DNA of 64,000 bases from Clostridia bacterium (GTDB lineage Bacteria; Bacillota; Clostridia; TANB77; CAG-508). A program made the position numbers and the translations under genes. The notes under the pieces were generated by a model. The model did not search any database. It had not been told where the DNA came from and worked only from the letters and a program-made list of their open reading frames with translations. Shown here in pieces: positions 1 through 8,394 of the stretch. The number at the start of each line of letters is the position of its first letter. Position 1 is the first letter of the stretch. The stretch lies in the NCBI GenBank assembly GCA_900768805.1, contig CAAGEF010000115.1, positions 12,727-76,726 on the forward strand. Direction: 5' to 3'.

Positions 1-20
1 TTTTCCTCTTCTATTAGTGC

Positions 21-48
21 AAAATAAAAAAGAATTTCTCTTTTTTAT
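21..48 (-). terminator. Terminator after the collagen-like gene
   Basis: On the minus strand an AAAAAAGA / TTCTTTTTT hairpin with a four-base loop follows directly after the stop of the collagen-like gene and runs into T-rich sequence. An AGAGGA-type ribosome-binding site lies at the window edge, so another minus-strand gene probably starts just outside. Confidence 0.5.
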
Positions 49-462
49 TTATAATCTTTCATTTATAAGTTCATTAATTTTTGTATTCAATTCTTCTTCA
101 TCATTTACAAAATAATTGTTTATAGTATTATTAACTTTATCTTCAGTCATTGGTTCAGCCAGTACTTTTTTAAAGTCCTCTTCTGTTCCAGTATAGCCAC
201 CTGTTTTAGCATATTCATAAGCTGATTTTCCAGTTTCACCTTTTGCACCTTTGATATTTATAGGGTTGGGATTATCTAATCCGCCATCATTAGTCCATGA
301 TAATACACCATTATTAGAAACATTAGGAGTAAATGTAGCACCAGTAGCACCCGGTTCTCCTTTTTCTCCCTTTTCTCCTTTAATTGCACCAGTACCTGAC
401 ATAGACTTTTTAACATATTTCTTTGCAAGTGCAAGTGCATCATCACCTGATAATCCTGCCAT
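49..462 (-). CDS. Collagen-like phage structural protein
   Basis: A 137-residue protein with a run of Gly-X-Y triplets (around residues 29-43, GEKGEKGEPGATGAT) followed by further G-rich triplets (GAKGETGKS near residue 72). Such short collagen-like segments occur in phage tail fibres and tip proteins, where they trimerise. The C-terminal part is acidic and probably helical (TEDKVNNTINNYF onward). It sits at the distal end of the tail module, close to the holin, which fits a fibre or accessory tip role. The ATG at 462 has a GGGAGGT ribosome-binding site 6-10 bases upstream. The exact function is inferred from composition and position only. Confidence 0.7.
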   Translation of the reverse strand: MAGLSGDDALALAKKYVKKSMSGTGAIKGEKGEKGEPGATGATFTPNVSNNGVLSWTNDGGLDNPNPINIKGAKGETGKSAYEYAKTGGYTGTEEDFKKVLAEPMTEDKVNNTINNYFVNDEEELNTKINELINERL

Positions 463-476
463 TTTTTGTACCTCCC

Positions 477-710
477 TTAAGCTTTATACCATTTTCCACA
501 AAGGAAAGTATAAAAATCTTGTTCTCCATCAACAACTCTAGCTGTAGAGCCATCTCCAACATATGTAACTATATTTAAAAGTTTACTAGTATCTTCTTCT
601 TTGAGGATATAATTCCTTACATTTTCTTTACTAGCATTAGTACATCTAATACTTCCCAAATTAGGAATATCTTTTTTCTCTTGATATTCTTGTCCATCAT
701 ATATATACAT
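477..710 (-). CDS. Small tail-module protein, function unknown
   Basis: A 77-residue protein with no motif I recognise. It begins MYIYDGQEYQEKKDIP and ends CGKWYKA, with a mixed polar/aromatic composition typical of small beta-rich tail accessory proteins. It has an AAAGGAGG ribosome-binding site before the ATG at 710. It lies 15 bases upstream of the collagen-like gene, so the two are probably co-transcribed and may form part of the same fibre complex. Confidence 0.55.
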   Translation of the reverse strand: MYIYDGQEYQEKKDIPNLGSIRCTNASKENVRNYILKEEDTSKLLNIVTYVGDGSTARVVDGEQDFYTFLCGKWYKA

Positions 711-746
711 TTATTTTTTCCTCCTTTATGCAATGAAAATAAAAGG

Positions 747-781
747 AGCTATGTACTAATTTTGTTAATTAATACATAGCT
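747..781 (-). terminator. Rho-independent terminator after the holin
   Basis: A perfect nine-base stem (AGCTATGTA / TACATAGCT) with a 17-base loop lies between the holin stop (864) and the next gene start (710). On the minus strand it is followed by a pyrimidine-rich stretch, CTCCTTTTATTTTC. Confidence 0.55.
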
Positions 782-863
782 ATGTACATTTTTTCATATT
801 ATTTTTTTTCTTTGATTTATAGAAAGCAATATTTGCAAGCATTTCCGATTACGGAAAAGTGAA

Positions 864-1220
864 TCAAATATCAATTTTATCTATTTTTTCATTTATCTTG
901 TCTGCAACTTCAACTTTCTTTACATTTGCATAAGCTTCTATATTGTCAAATACATTCTGTACAATTGATTTTAATACTTCATCAGTCAAAATTAATTTCA
1001 TTGACTTTGGTATTACTTTGTTAAGCTGCACTACACACCAGTTTATCTTATCTTCACCAGCTTTTGTATATCCTTTATACTGCTCTTCAGCTTCTGCAAT
1101 AAGAGCAGTAGCTTTCTTATTAACATTTGTATATGTTCTTAAATAGTAGGAGAGTGCTCCTAATCCAACAATAAGTACAATTTTAATAATTTCTAAGTAA
1201 TCAATATTCATATTTTTCAC
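864..1220 (-). CDS. Phage holin, LLH family
   Basis: A 118-residue protein with one N-terminal membrane segment (about residues 8-26, LEIIKIVLIVGLGALSYYL) followed by a soluble amphipathic helical domain rich in Lys, Glu and Val and ending KINEKIDKIDI. This architecture (single N-terminal TM, long charged tail, about 115 residues) matches the LLH holin family of Firmicutes phages, which permeabilises the membrane so an endolysin can reach the wall. No endolysin is visible in the window; it probably lies just beyond base 1. An AAAGG ribosome-binding site precedes the ATG. The family call rests on architecture and composition. Confidence 0.75.
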   Translation of the reverse strand: MKNMNIDYLEIIKIVLIVGLGALSYYLRTYTNVNKKATALIAEAEEQYKGYTKAGEDKINWCVVQLNKVIPKSMKLILTDEVLKSIVQNVFDNIEAYANVKKVEVADKINEKIDKIDI

Positions 1221-1253
1221 CTTTGTCCTTTCTTAATTTTTATTTTTGATTTA

Positions 1254-1418
1254 TTATCTAATTACTCCAATAACTAAATATAATAACCCAGAACAGCTAC
1301 AGCTATGATTTTCACTAGAACTACCTTTATCAGAATGCCAACTATATGAAAAATTAGTATTATTAACAGTGACAATCCCATTTGAATATGTTACATAAGG
1401 TTGTATTGAACCACTCAT
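1254..1418 (-). CDS. Small protein coupled to the upstream mini-ORF
   Basis: A 54-residue reading frame starting MSGSIQPYVTYSNGIV and ending LLYLVIGVIR. Its ATG overlaps the TGA of the 26-codon frame at 1415-1495 in an ATGA arrangement, which is typical of translational coupling. The middle is Ser/Asn rich with a CSCS pair, and the C-terminal dozen residues are hydrophobic. No family recognised. It fills an otherwise empty interval between a terminator (1527-1574) and the holin. Support is the coupling and the intact frame; no homology is claimed. Confidence 0.45.
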   Translation of the reverse strand: MSGSIQPYVTYSNGIVTVNNTNFSYSWHSDKGSSSENHSCSCSGLLYLVIGVIR

Positions 1419-1495
1419 GTCAGGACACCTTGTGCTGCTTGTAGTCCGATTTCATCTCTTGTGTCCATTATTCTCATAGCAATCCATTTGCTCAT
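1415..1495 (-). CDS. Mini-ORF, 26 residues, upstream partner of a coupled pair
   Basis: A frame of 26 codons starting MSKWIAMRIMDTRDE and ending in TGA that overlaps the next ATG. A clear GAGAGGA ribosome-binding site lies about ten bases upstream of the ATG at 1495. The size resembles XkdX-type mini-genes found near phage holins, but I do not see a diagnostic match. It could be a real peptide or a leader that sets the translation rate of the following frame. Confidence 0.4.
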   Translation of the reverse strand: MSKWIAMRIMDTRDEIGLQAAQGVLT

Positions 1496-1526
1496 TTGGG
1501 TTATTCCTCTCTTATTTCAATATAAT

Positions 1527-1574
1527 AAAAGAAGCTTTTTCACTATATTGTATATAGCAGAAAGCTTCTTTATT
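1527..1574 (-). terminator. Terminator after the GYN-repeat fibre gene
   Basis: An AAAGAAGCTTT-type stem (arms 1527-1540 and 1561-1574) with a roughly 20-base loop is followed on the minus strand by TTTTATTATATT. It lies between the stop at 1613 and the mini-ORF at 1495. Confidence 0.6.
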
Positions 1575-1612
1575 TGGGTGCAAATAATGCTCCTTATGCA
1601 TCTGATTTGAAT

Positions 1613-2329
1613 TTAGTGAGTGAATTTAGCAGCAACATAAGTATAACCACCATATGAGCTAAATGATGTTCCACTAACAGTTAAACCAGGTTGACCAGCA
1701 TCACCATTGTAACCATACACTTTCATTATTGTATTATGCAATCTACTATATATAGCCATTGCTGGTTTTTCATTAACAAGTGCCCACATACATATAACGT
1801 CTGGAACAAAACCGAGTTCTATTGTTCCTCCTGTTGTACCTATTGAATATTTTCCACCATCATTAAGACCATTACCGTATCCAGCATTATAGCCGTTATT
1901 ATAACCTGTCTGATAGTTTACTGAGTTTCCATTAGCTCTGTTATCGGCATCTGTAACGCCCTTACTATAACCTGCATTATAACCAGAATTATATCCGGCA
2001 CTGTTACCAGCACTATAGCCAGAATTATATCCATCGGTATGTCCACTATTATAATTAACAACAGCAGTATCTTTAATATTACTAATAATTGTATTCCAAT
2101 CGGCATCGGAGGCTGTTGTGACTCCTATACTAGAGACTGCCGCAGCCGATCTACTTTTCACGTCAGCTCCATATGTTTTTAAATCGTTAATTTGAGTAGT
2201 TAATGTCGTACCATCAGAAAACATAACATCATCAGAAGATGTCTCATAAGATACTGGTATCCATGAATCTGTTGCAGCGTCATAATGATAATCTATTCTA
2301 TGTTCAACTTCAGTTGAAATACTTGCCAT
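1613..2329 (-). CDS. Tail fibre-like protein with GYN/GYxxG repeats
   Basis: A 238-residue protein in three parts. An N-terminal segment (about 1-60, beginning MASISTEVEHRIDYHYD) could attach to the baseplate. The middle (about 92-157) repeats Gly-Tyr-Asn units such as GYNSGYSAGNSAGYNSG. The C-terminal globular part is rich in Gly, Ser and aromatic residues. Tyr/Gly/Asn repeats with a small terminal domain are common in fibre and carbohydrate-binding modules of gut Firmicutes phages. It sits in the baseplate/fibre cluster upstream of the holin. Receptor binding is inferred from position and composition; no catalytic motif is seen. Confidence 0.6.
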   Translation of the reverse strand: MASISTEVEHRIDYHYDAATDSWIPVSYETSSDDVMFSDGTTLTTQINDLKTYGADVKSRSAAAVSSIGVTTASDADWNTIISNIKDTAVVNYNSGHTDGYNSGYSAGNSAGYNSGYNAGYSKGVTDADNRANGNSVNYQTGYNNGYNAGYGNGLNDGGKYSIGTTGGTIELGFVPDVICMWALVNEKPAMAIYSRLHNTIMKVYGYNGDAGQPGLTVSGTSFSSYGGYTYVAAKFTH

Positions 2330-2350
2330 TCTCTAATCATCCTTTCTTTT

Positions 2351-2366
2351 TATTTTGATTAGTTTA
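2351..2366 (-). promoter_or_regulatory. Copy of the recurrent intergenic motif
   Basis: Minus-strand sequence TAAACTAATCAAAATA lies after the stop at 2384 and 22 bases before the start at 2329. It matches the core of the phage-wide element described in the findings. Confidence 0.5.
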
Positions 2367-2383
2367 TATTTATCCTTTATTTT

Positions 2384-2722
2384 TTATTTTTTCTTTAGCC
2401 ATATTTTTCCGTCTACTAATTCAGTAGGTTCATCTCCAAATTCTATCCTTAACATTGTATCTGTTTTATTTAAAAGATAAGTTTGTAGTTTACTTATTCT
2501 TGATACTAAACAATTAAACAAATCAGCATTTATTGGTGTAAATTTTTCATTATCTGCTAAATTTGCGGTCGCAGCAGTAGCATCATCATTAACAATAGTA
2601 CTATAATTTTCTCGCCATTCTTTGTTATCTAAATTAGAATCTTGTATAAATAATAATGGGTCAATACTAGTAGGATATTTAGATTCTTTATTATTCTTTA
2701 AATAATTATATATTTCTGCCAT
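2384..2722 (-). CDS. Small baseplate/tail protein, function unknown
   Basis: A 112-residue protein beginning MAEIYNYLKNNKESKYPTSI. It includes PTSIDPLLFIQDSN and a C-terminal ELVDGKIWLKKK tail. The arrangement resembles small tail proteins that bridge baseplate and fibre, but no named family is recognised. It lies between the 238-residue fibre and another 111-residue protein with a similar ending (DGDIYRVLKK), and the two may be distant paralogs. The ATG at 2722 has a weak GAGGT-type ribosome-binding site. Confidence 0.55.
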   Translation of the reverse strand: MAEIYNYLKNNKESKYPTSIDPLLFIQDSNLDNKEWRENYSTIVNDDATAATANLADNEKFTPINADLFNCLVSRISKLQTYLLNKTDTMLRIEFGDEPTELVDGKIWLKKK

Positions 2723-2734
2723 ATTAGTACCTCG

Positions 2735-3070
2735 TTATTTCTTTAAAACTCTATAAATATCTCCGTCAACCGGACTACTAGGAAAATCTTTCGTGGAATC
2801 AACATAGATAATCTGTTGTCCTTTTGTTTTTGCATAAATTTGAGTATTTCGAAGTTCTTCTACAAGAGTCTCCATTTTTTCAGCGTCAATACAATAATCA
2901 CCAAGATTATATGTATTAAAAATACTAAATGCTAATTTGTAGTTATAATTTTCAATAGCAGTATTAAATTCTTGTATCTTTGGTAAAATATCTGAATCAA
3001 TATCTTTAAATGTTGGCATATTAATAATTGAACTTGGAAAATTAGAATAATTATGTGTATAATTTGCCAT
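2735..3070 (-). CDS. Small baseplate/tail protein, function unknown
   Basis: A 111-residue protein starting MANYTHNYSNFPSSIINMPTF, mostly helical by composition, with a C-terminal PSSPVDGDIYRVLKK end. The last 25 residues resemble the end of the next gene (ELVDGKIWLKKK), which suggests a shared peptide for assembly on the same partner. AAAGGAGATATTTAAT gives a good ribosome-binding site. Function is inferred only from its place between the large LRR tail protein and the fibre genes. Confidence 0.55.
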   Translation of the reverse strand: MANYTHNYSNFPSSIINMPTFKDIDSDILPKIQEFNTAIENYNYKLAFSIFNTYNLGDYCIDAEKMETLVEELRNTQIYAKTKGQQIIYVDSTKDFPSSPVDGDIYRVLKK

Positions 3071-3099
3071 ATTAAATATCTCCTTTTTATTTTCAAAAA

Positions 3100-3137
3100 T
3101 ATAAGAGAAGATATAATAAAATTAATCTTCCCTCATA
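3100..3137 (-). terminator. Terminator after the LRR tail gene
   Basis: Arms 3100-3112 and 3125-3137 form a near-perfect 13-base stem with a 12-base loop. On the minus strand it is followed by TTTTTG. It separates the giant tail protein from the small tail genes. Confidence 0.65.
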
Positions 3138-3161
3138 AAATTTTTACTAATTATTATTATT

Positions 3162-6100
3162 TTAATTTATTTCATTTGCACCCCAAGGTGAACCAGTAGC
3201 TGAGCCATTATAATATATATGTGAAACATTATTAAAAGCATTACTTCCTATACTTGTTACACTATCTGGTATTTCAATTGAATCTAAATTAGACATATCT
3301 GCAAAACTTGATTCACCAATAGTAATAACAGTATTTGGAATATTAATAGTTGTATAGCCACTCTTATAAAAAGCATAATCACATATTTCTATAACTGTAT
3401 CAGGAATCGTATAAGTTCCTTCTTCAACTTTATTAGCATTGTATATTAATTGTGTTTTATCTTTTGAAAATAATACATTATTTTCAACATAATAATAAGG
3501 ATTATCTTCTGAAATAATTAATGTGGTTAGTTTTGGACAATTAATTAAAAAGCCACCTTTAAGATTAGACACAGAATTTGGAATATTTAAAGTTGTAAAT
3601 TTAGCATTTGTAAATGTGTCATTACATATTATAGTTACTGTATCTGGAATAGAATAAGTTTCATTTACTTTATTTGCCGGATATTTTATGAGAACAGTTT
3701 GATTTTTAGTCATAAATACTCCATCAACAGAACAATAAGAAGCATTTGAAGGATTTACATTTATTTCTTCCAAATTAATACAGCCAATAAATGCATTTTC
3801 ATTTATAGAAGTCATACTTGCAGGTATAGATATGCTCTTAACTGATGTGCAAGACAAACCTAAAGAAGCAACAGATATTATTCCTTCTTCAAAAATAAGA
3901 CTTGTTATATTATTTCGGTCAATAAATGTATTGGAATCAATTCTATTAATTGCATAATTAAAATATGAATTAAACACATATGGAATTGTAATCTCTCCTC
4001 CATTATTATAATTATTATAACCAATAGCCCTTTTAAGCCTTTTTGCATTAAGATTAATAATTATATTATCATTTTCATCTATAGACGCAAATTCTTTAGC
4101 ACCATATAAAGTACTTAAATTATTTTTACATGCAAGTATACTAGTTTTATAAAACGCATTATTTCCAATACTAGTTGCTGAAATAGGAATAACAGCAGTT
4201 GGTAAAGAAATTGCATATTCTGTATCTAAGCTATTATAAAAAGCACAAGAATTAATAGTTTCTACACCTTCTTCTATCATAGCATATAATATAAAACCAT
4301 CAGAAAAAGCATAATTATCAATAGTTTTAACATTACTAGGTATATATATATAGTCTAAACTGTGACATCCTGAAAAAGCATATTCACCAATATAAGTTAA
4401 AGTTTTTGGAAATTTAGGACAAGAAATAGAGCTATTATAAAAAGCATGATTACTAATCTTTACAAGATTAGTAGGCAAATTAATATTCCTTATAGAAGCA
4501 GCAGCACCAAAACAATAAGGACTAATTTCTTTTAAAGAATTACTTAAACGCACATCTTTAAGTCTATAACAGTATTGAAAAGCATAAGAACCAATTTCTT
4601 CAACACTATCTGTCATATATACAGAGGTTAAATTTTCACATTCATAAAATGCATAATCTTGAATTTTTTTAACAGTATCAGGAATAGATACATAGGTAAT
4701 ATCTAAATTTCTATTAAAAGTAAGTCCTATTTTAGTAATAGTAAATTCAATATTCTTATAAGTAAAAGTAGAAGGAATATTCACTTTACCTTGTGTTGGT
4801 ATATTTGTCCATGCTAAAATATTAGAAGTTAAAGTAATGTTTGGCTCAGATACAACCTGAGTGCTAGAATTAAATGCGTTTTTTCCTATATTTGCATTTC
4901 CTTTATATAGCACTAATAATATTGAACTAGAGTAAAATGCTAATGATTCTATTGTTTCAACGCTTGAAGGTATTTTTATAATCTCAGCTTTACATGAACT
5001 AAAAGCAGAATTTCCAATATATTGTAAACCTTCGTTTAAAGTTAATTCTGTTATATTAATATTGTTAAAAGCATACGCACCAATTTTTTTAACACTTCCT
5101 GGAATTTCTATTTTAGTTAATCGACTACAACTAAAGAAAGCGTGATCACCTATTTCTTGAAGTGCTCTATTAAATTTAAAATCAGTTAATGAGCATTGAT
5201 TAAAAGCATAATCTCCAATATATTTTAAATTAATAGAAAAAGATATATGTTTTAAATTATAACAATCATAAAAAGTTTTCTTTTCAATTCTTGTTACATT
5301 ATTAGATAAAATAACAGACTCTAGATTTTTGCATTGTGAAAAAGCAGAAGCACCAACTTTTGTGATTGTATCAGGCATTGTAACACTAATTAATTCTGTA
5401 TTATTTGCAAAAGCACTTTCTGCAATAGAAGTAATTTTATATTCTACTCCTTTATACAAAAATTTCTCAGGAATAACTAAATTTCCAGATAAAGATTCAA
5501 TACCTGTCATAGTATAATTACTAGCTGATAATTCAAAATCTACTAATTCACTTTCATCATTACTTTGATAAAGTGGATAAAAAGTATACATTTCAATAGT
5601 AGATATATGATTCTCATGATCATGTGAAATGTTATGAGTTATGTATTGCTTGATCTCATTAGTATTAGCTTTTTTATATGATATTTTCATATATTCATTT
5701 AACCATGGAATAATACTTGTCTTAATCGTAATACTATCCGTAATTCTACAATTTTTCCATAATTCATAAGCTGCGGTTTCAACAGCAGTAGAATCAGATT
5801 GAATTTCTGCATATTTATCATCAGCATAAGTCTTATTACGTTCTCCTATTTTCTGTACAACATAAGGAGAGTCTTTGATAATTTCAATCTTTATATTATT
5901 ACAGTTATATTTATATTTAAAATAATCTTTTGAATATTTATCAACTGTAACTTGTCTACCATCTACTATAGTAGTATAACCATTCTTTATTGTTTCACCA
6001 TTAGACAAAACAGCAAGTCCATGCACTTGATATTGACCTAATAAATAGAACTTTTCTGTAACAGCTTTATCAATATAACATCTTTTATATTTAAATGAAT

Positions 6101-7451
6101 AAGTCTTATTTGCTACAATTGTTCCTGGTGCGATTAATTTATCACTATATTCATCATATATATTAATAGCACCTAATCCATTAATGTTTAAACACATATT
6201 ATTAACAGATGTACTATTAAATTTTATACTAATAATTTCACCAGTCTTATAAGAACCATATGAATTAATAGTAACATCGTATACATTGCCCGAAGTTGAA
6301 CAAGTTTCAGAATAATATGCTGATTCAAAACATTTTCCCCATACTTCACAAACATTACGGATTACCTTTAAATCTGTTGTTGCTGACTCTGTTTCTTCTG
6401 CAACTAATAAAGGTTTTATTTGTTCATAAGTTAATACTACGTCATCTTCATATAATGTAGGTATCATTTTTAAAACAAATTTTCCATCTTCATCAAAAGC
6501 AAAATCATAACCGGAATATAAATTTGCAAATGTTTCAATAGCAGAAGCGATAGTAGTACCAGCAGAAAATTCTTGGTCATAAGGTACACAATCCCATGTT
6601 GGGTGTTCATTTTGATATTGTAAATAATAGTCATAATGTTTAGTACCCTTATATTCTCCAATATCTTCAAGAATGTAATCTTTAATATCTGTATATTGAG
6701 TAAGTAAACCTTTAACAACAGATTTTATTGTATTATATGCTAATATTATTAATCCACCATCTGAATTGCCTTTCTTAACTTTATATATATAATTATAATT
6801 GTTTATAGCTGATTGAATAGCAAGTATATAATTTACTTCATCTACACTGTTATTAGCAAGAAAAGCATTGTAATATGATAAAACAGCATTTTTTACATCA
6901 GCTTTCATAAAGACGGAAGAAGCATTATGATGACTATTATATGCTGTATCAAAACTTTCTCCACTTGAAGTCCAGCTTGTACTAAAAACAATTTCATAAG
7001 CAGGTATAGAAATATTTAATGCACCATTAAATTCCCCATTAACAGTACCGTCTAATTGAATCATTAAGTCACTACAATTAATTTGAAGAGTATTATCAGT
7101 CGCATTATATGAAATACTTGCGTCTGTTAATACATATTTACCTTGTGAATACCATCTAGGTTCTTTCATACGCTCTGTCTTTAAGCCAATATATATTTTT
7201 ATCTTTTTATCAATCCATAATAAAGAGTTCTCAGCTATATTAATAGATTGTTTATCTGTTGGTACAATAGGGCAAGAATAAGTTCGTCTTACTTTACTTT
7301 CACAATTTATTGTACTTTGTCCTCCAGTAACAACACCATTTAAAATATCTACTAATCGGTCACTATTGTCATAAATTTCTATTTTTACATATTCCTTACA
7401 TATTGGTTGGGATATAAGTTCATAGTCTTCTTTAGTAGGAATATAACTCAT
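3162..7451 (-). CDS. Large tail protein with C-terminal BspA-type leucine-rich repeats
   Basis: A 1429-residue protein. The first 620 or so residues look like a tail/baseplate structural protein (beta-rich, with segments such as VKIEIYDNSDRLVDILNG and LQINCSDLMIQLDG). Its place three genes after the tape measure fits a distal-tail or tail-tip component. From about residue 640 to the end there are many 22-24-residue units of the form IPDTVTxIGxxAFxxCxxL, the LRR_5 (BspA, Treponema pallidum) repeat. Two blocks are separated by spacers rich in beta residues, with stray elements near NVLFSKDKTQLIYN. BspA repeats in bacteria bind host proteins or surfaces, so this is a likely receptor-binding region. 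The start overlaps the next upstream stop by four bases (7448/7451). Confidence 0.85.
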   Translation of the reverse strand: MSYIPTKEDYELISQPICKEYVKIEIYDNSDRLVDILNGVVTGGQSTINCESKVRRTYSCPIVPTDKQSINIAENSLLWIDKKIKIYIGLKTERMKEPRWYSQGKYVLTDASISYNATDNTLQINCSDLMIQLDGTVNGEFNGALNISIPAYEIVFSTSWTSSGESFDTAYNSHHNASSVFMKADVKNAVLSYYNAFLANNSVDEVNYILAIQSAINNYNYIYKVKKGNSDGGLIILAYNTIKSVVKGLLTQYTDIKDYILEDIGEYKGTKHYDYYLQYQNEHPTWDCVPYDQEFSAGTTIASAIETFANLYSGYDFAFDEDGKFVLKMIPTLYEDDVVLTYEQIKPLLVAEETESATTDLKVIRNVCEVWGKCFESAYYSETCSTSGNVYDVTINSYGSYKTGEIISIKFNSTSVNNMCLNINGLGAINIYDEYSDKLIAPGTIVANKTYSFKYKRCYIDKAVTEKFYLLGQYQVHGLAVLSNGETIKNGYTTIVDGRQVTVDKYSKDYFKYKYNCNNIKIEIIKDSPYVVQKIGERNKTYADDKYAEIQSDSTAVETAAYELWKNCRITDSITIKTSIIPWLNEYMKISYKKANTNEIKQYITHNISHDHENHISTIEMYTFYPLYQSNDESELVDFELSASNYTMTGIESLSGNLVIPEKFLYKGVEYKITSIAESAFANNTELISVTMPDTITKVGASAFSQCKNLESVILSNNVTRIEKKTFYDCYNLKHISFSINLKYIGDYAFNQCSLTDFKFNRALQEIGDHAFFSCSRLTKIEIPGSVKKIGAYAFNNINITELTLNEGLQYIGNSAFSSCKAEIIKIPSSVETIESLAFYSSSILLVLYKGNANIGKNAFNSSTQVVSEPNITLTSNILAWTNIPTQGKVNIPSTFTYKNIEFTITKIGLTFNRNLDITYVSIPDTVKKIQDYAFYECENLTSVYMTDSVEEIGSYAFQYCYRLKDVRLSNSLKEISPYCFGAAASIRNINLPTNLVKISNHAFYNSSISCPKFPKTLTYIGEYAFSGCHSLDYIYIPSNVKTIDNYAFSDGFILYAMIEEGVETINSCAFYNSLDTEYAISLPTAVIPISATSIGNNAFYKTSILACKNNLSTLYGAKEFASIDENDNIIINLNAKRLKRAIGYNNYNNGGEITIPYVFNSYFNYAINRIDSNTFIDRNNITSLIFEEGIISVASLGLSCTSVKSISIPASMTSINENAFIGCINLEEINVNPSNASYCSVDGVFMTKNQTVLIKYPANKVNETYSIPDTVTIICNDTFTNAKFTTLNIPNSVSNLKGGFLINCPKLTTLIISEDNPYYYVENNVLFSKDKTQLIYNANKVEEGTYTIPDTVIEICDYAFYKSGYTTINIPNTVITIGESSFADMSNLDSIEIPDSVTSIGSNAFNNVSHIYYNGSATGSPWGANEIN

Positions 7452-8380
7452 TTATAAAAATTACTCCAATATTCTTCAGTAACTTCACTTAAATTATTTT
7501 TATACAAATCTTTTTCACTTTGAGCATCCCCAACCTCAACCCAATCAAAACTAATAATTCGTATATAATTATCTCCTGAAGAAGTAATAGTAGGCTTACC
7601 AGTAACCATAATAATACGATTAATTCCATCCCATCCTTTTAATAGTTTAGGTTCACCATCTGTAAGAAAATCTATAATTTCTTGTTGATATCTATATGAA
7701 TTAATAATATCTATATCACAATTTTCATCCATTTTTGCAAAGAAACCAGAGGTGTTTCCAGAGTCATAATTAACCTCGGAATTTATAAAAATTTTTGGTT
7801 TGGAATTATACATCATTTCAATAACTCCAACTTTTTGATTACGAGTTGTATTAATATCCCCAAGTTCCATATAAGCAATATATTTCTTATCTTTTCCTAT
7901 AATAGAAATGCCTTTAAATTCCACATTAATATAATCTGAGCCTGTGTCTTTATCTGTTGCATAAATATATCCACCTTCTACATTATCATGCGTTATAGGA
8001 ACAATAGCATATCTATAGTCCGTATTAGAATTAAAAAGATAATCTTTATATGTAATATAAAAATCATCTACAGTTTCAATAGTCTTATCATAAATAGTTG
8101 TCCAATGATTATTTTTATCTTCCCTTTTTATTAAAATTTCTTTGATAGTATCTACATACCATTTCATGTTTCCGGCAATAGTATTATTATCAAAAGCAGC
8201 ATGTAATGAAGTATTACTATTCCATTCACTTGAAATATCATAAGAATTCAAATCTTTAGAAATATATAAATCATCATATAAGCCATTTACTAACTCTATA
8301 TAATTTACATTATCTACATCTACTGGATAGGTCTTTGTTGCAGTTCCATCTCCAAAAAAACTCATTCCAAGAAAAAGCAT
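7448..8380 (-). CDS. Tail/baseplate protein, function unknown
   Basis: A 310-residue protein starting MLFLGMSFFGDGTATKTYPVDVDNVNYIELVNG. It is rich in beta-forming and aromatic residues, with no catalytic motif that I recognise. Its stop overlaps the start of the LRR tail protein by four bases, so the two are translationally coupled and probably made in fixed ratio. An AGGAGGTG ribosome-binding site precedes the ATG. It is probably a baseplate or distal tail protein; the assignment rests on position. Confidence 0.6.
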   Translation of the reverse strand: MLFLGMSFFGDGTATKTYPVDVDNVNYIELVNGLYDDLYISKDLNSYDISSEWNSNTSLHAAFDNNTIAGNMKWYVDTIKEILIKREDKNNHWTTIYDKTIETVDDFYITYKDYLFNSNTDYRYAIVPITHDNVEGGYIYATDKDTGSDYINVEFKGISIIGKDKKYIAYMELGDINTTRNQKVGVIEMMYNSKPKIFINSEVNYDSGNTSGFFAKMDENCDIDIINSYRYQQEIIDFLTDGEPKLLKGWDGINRIIMVTGKPTITSSGDNYIRIISFDWVEVGDAQSEKDLYKNNLSEVTEEYWSNFYK

Positions 8381-8394
8381 GATAAAACACCTCC

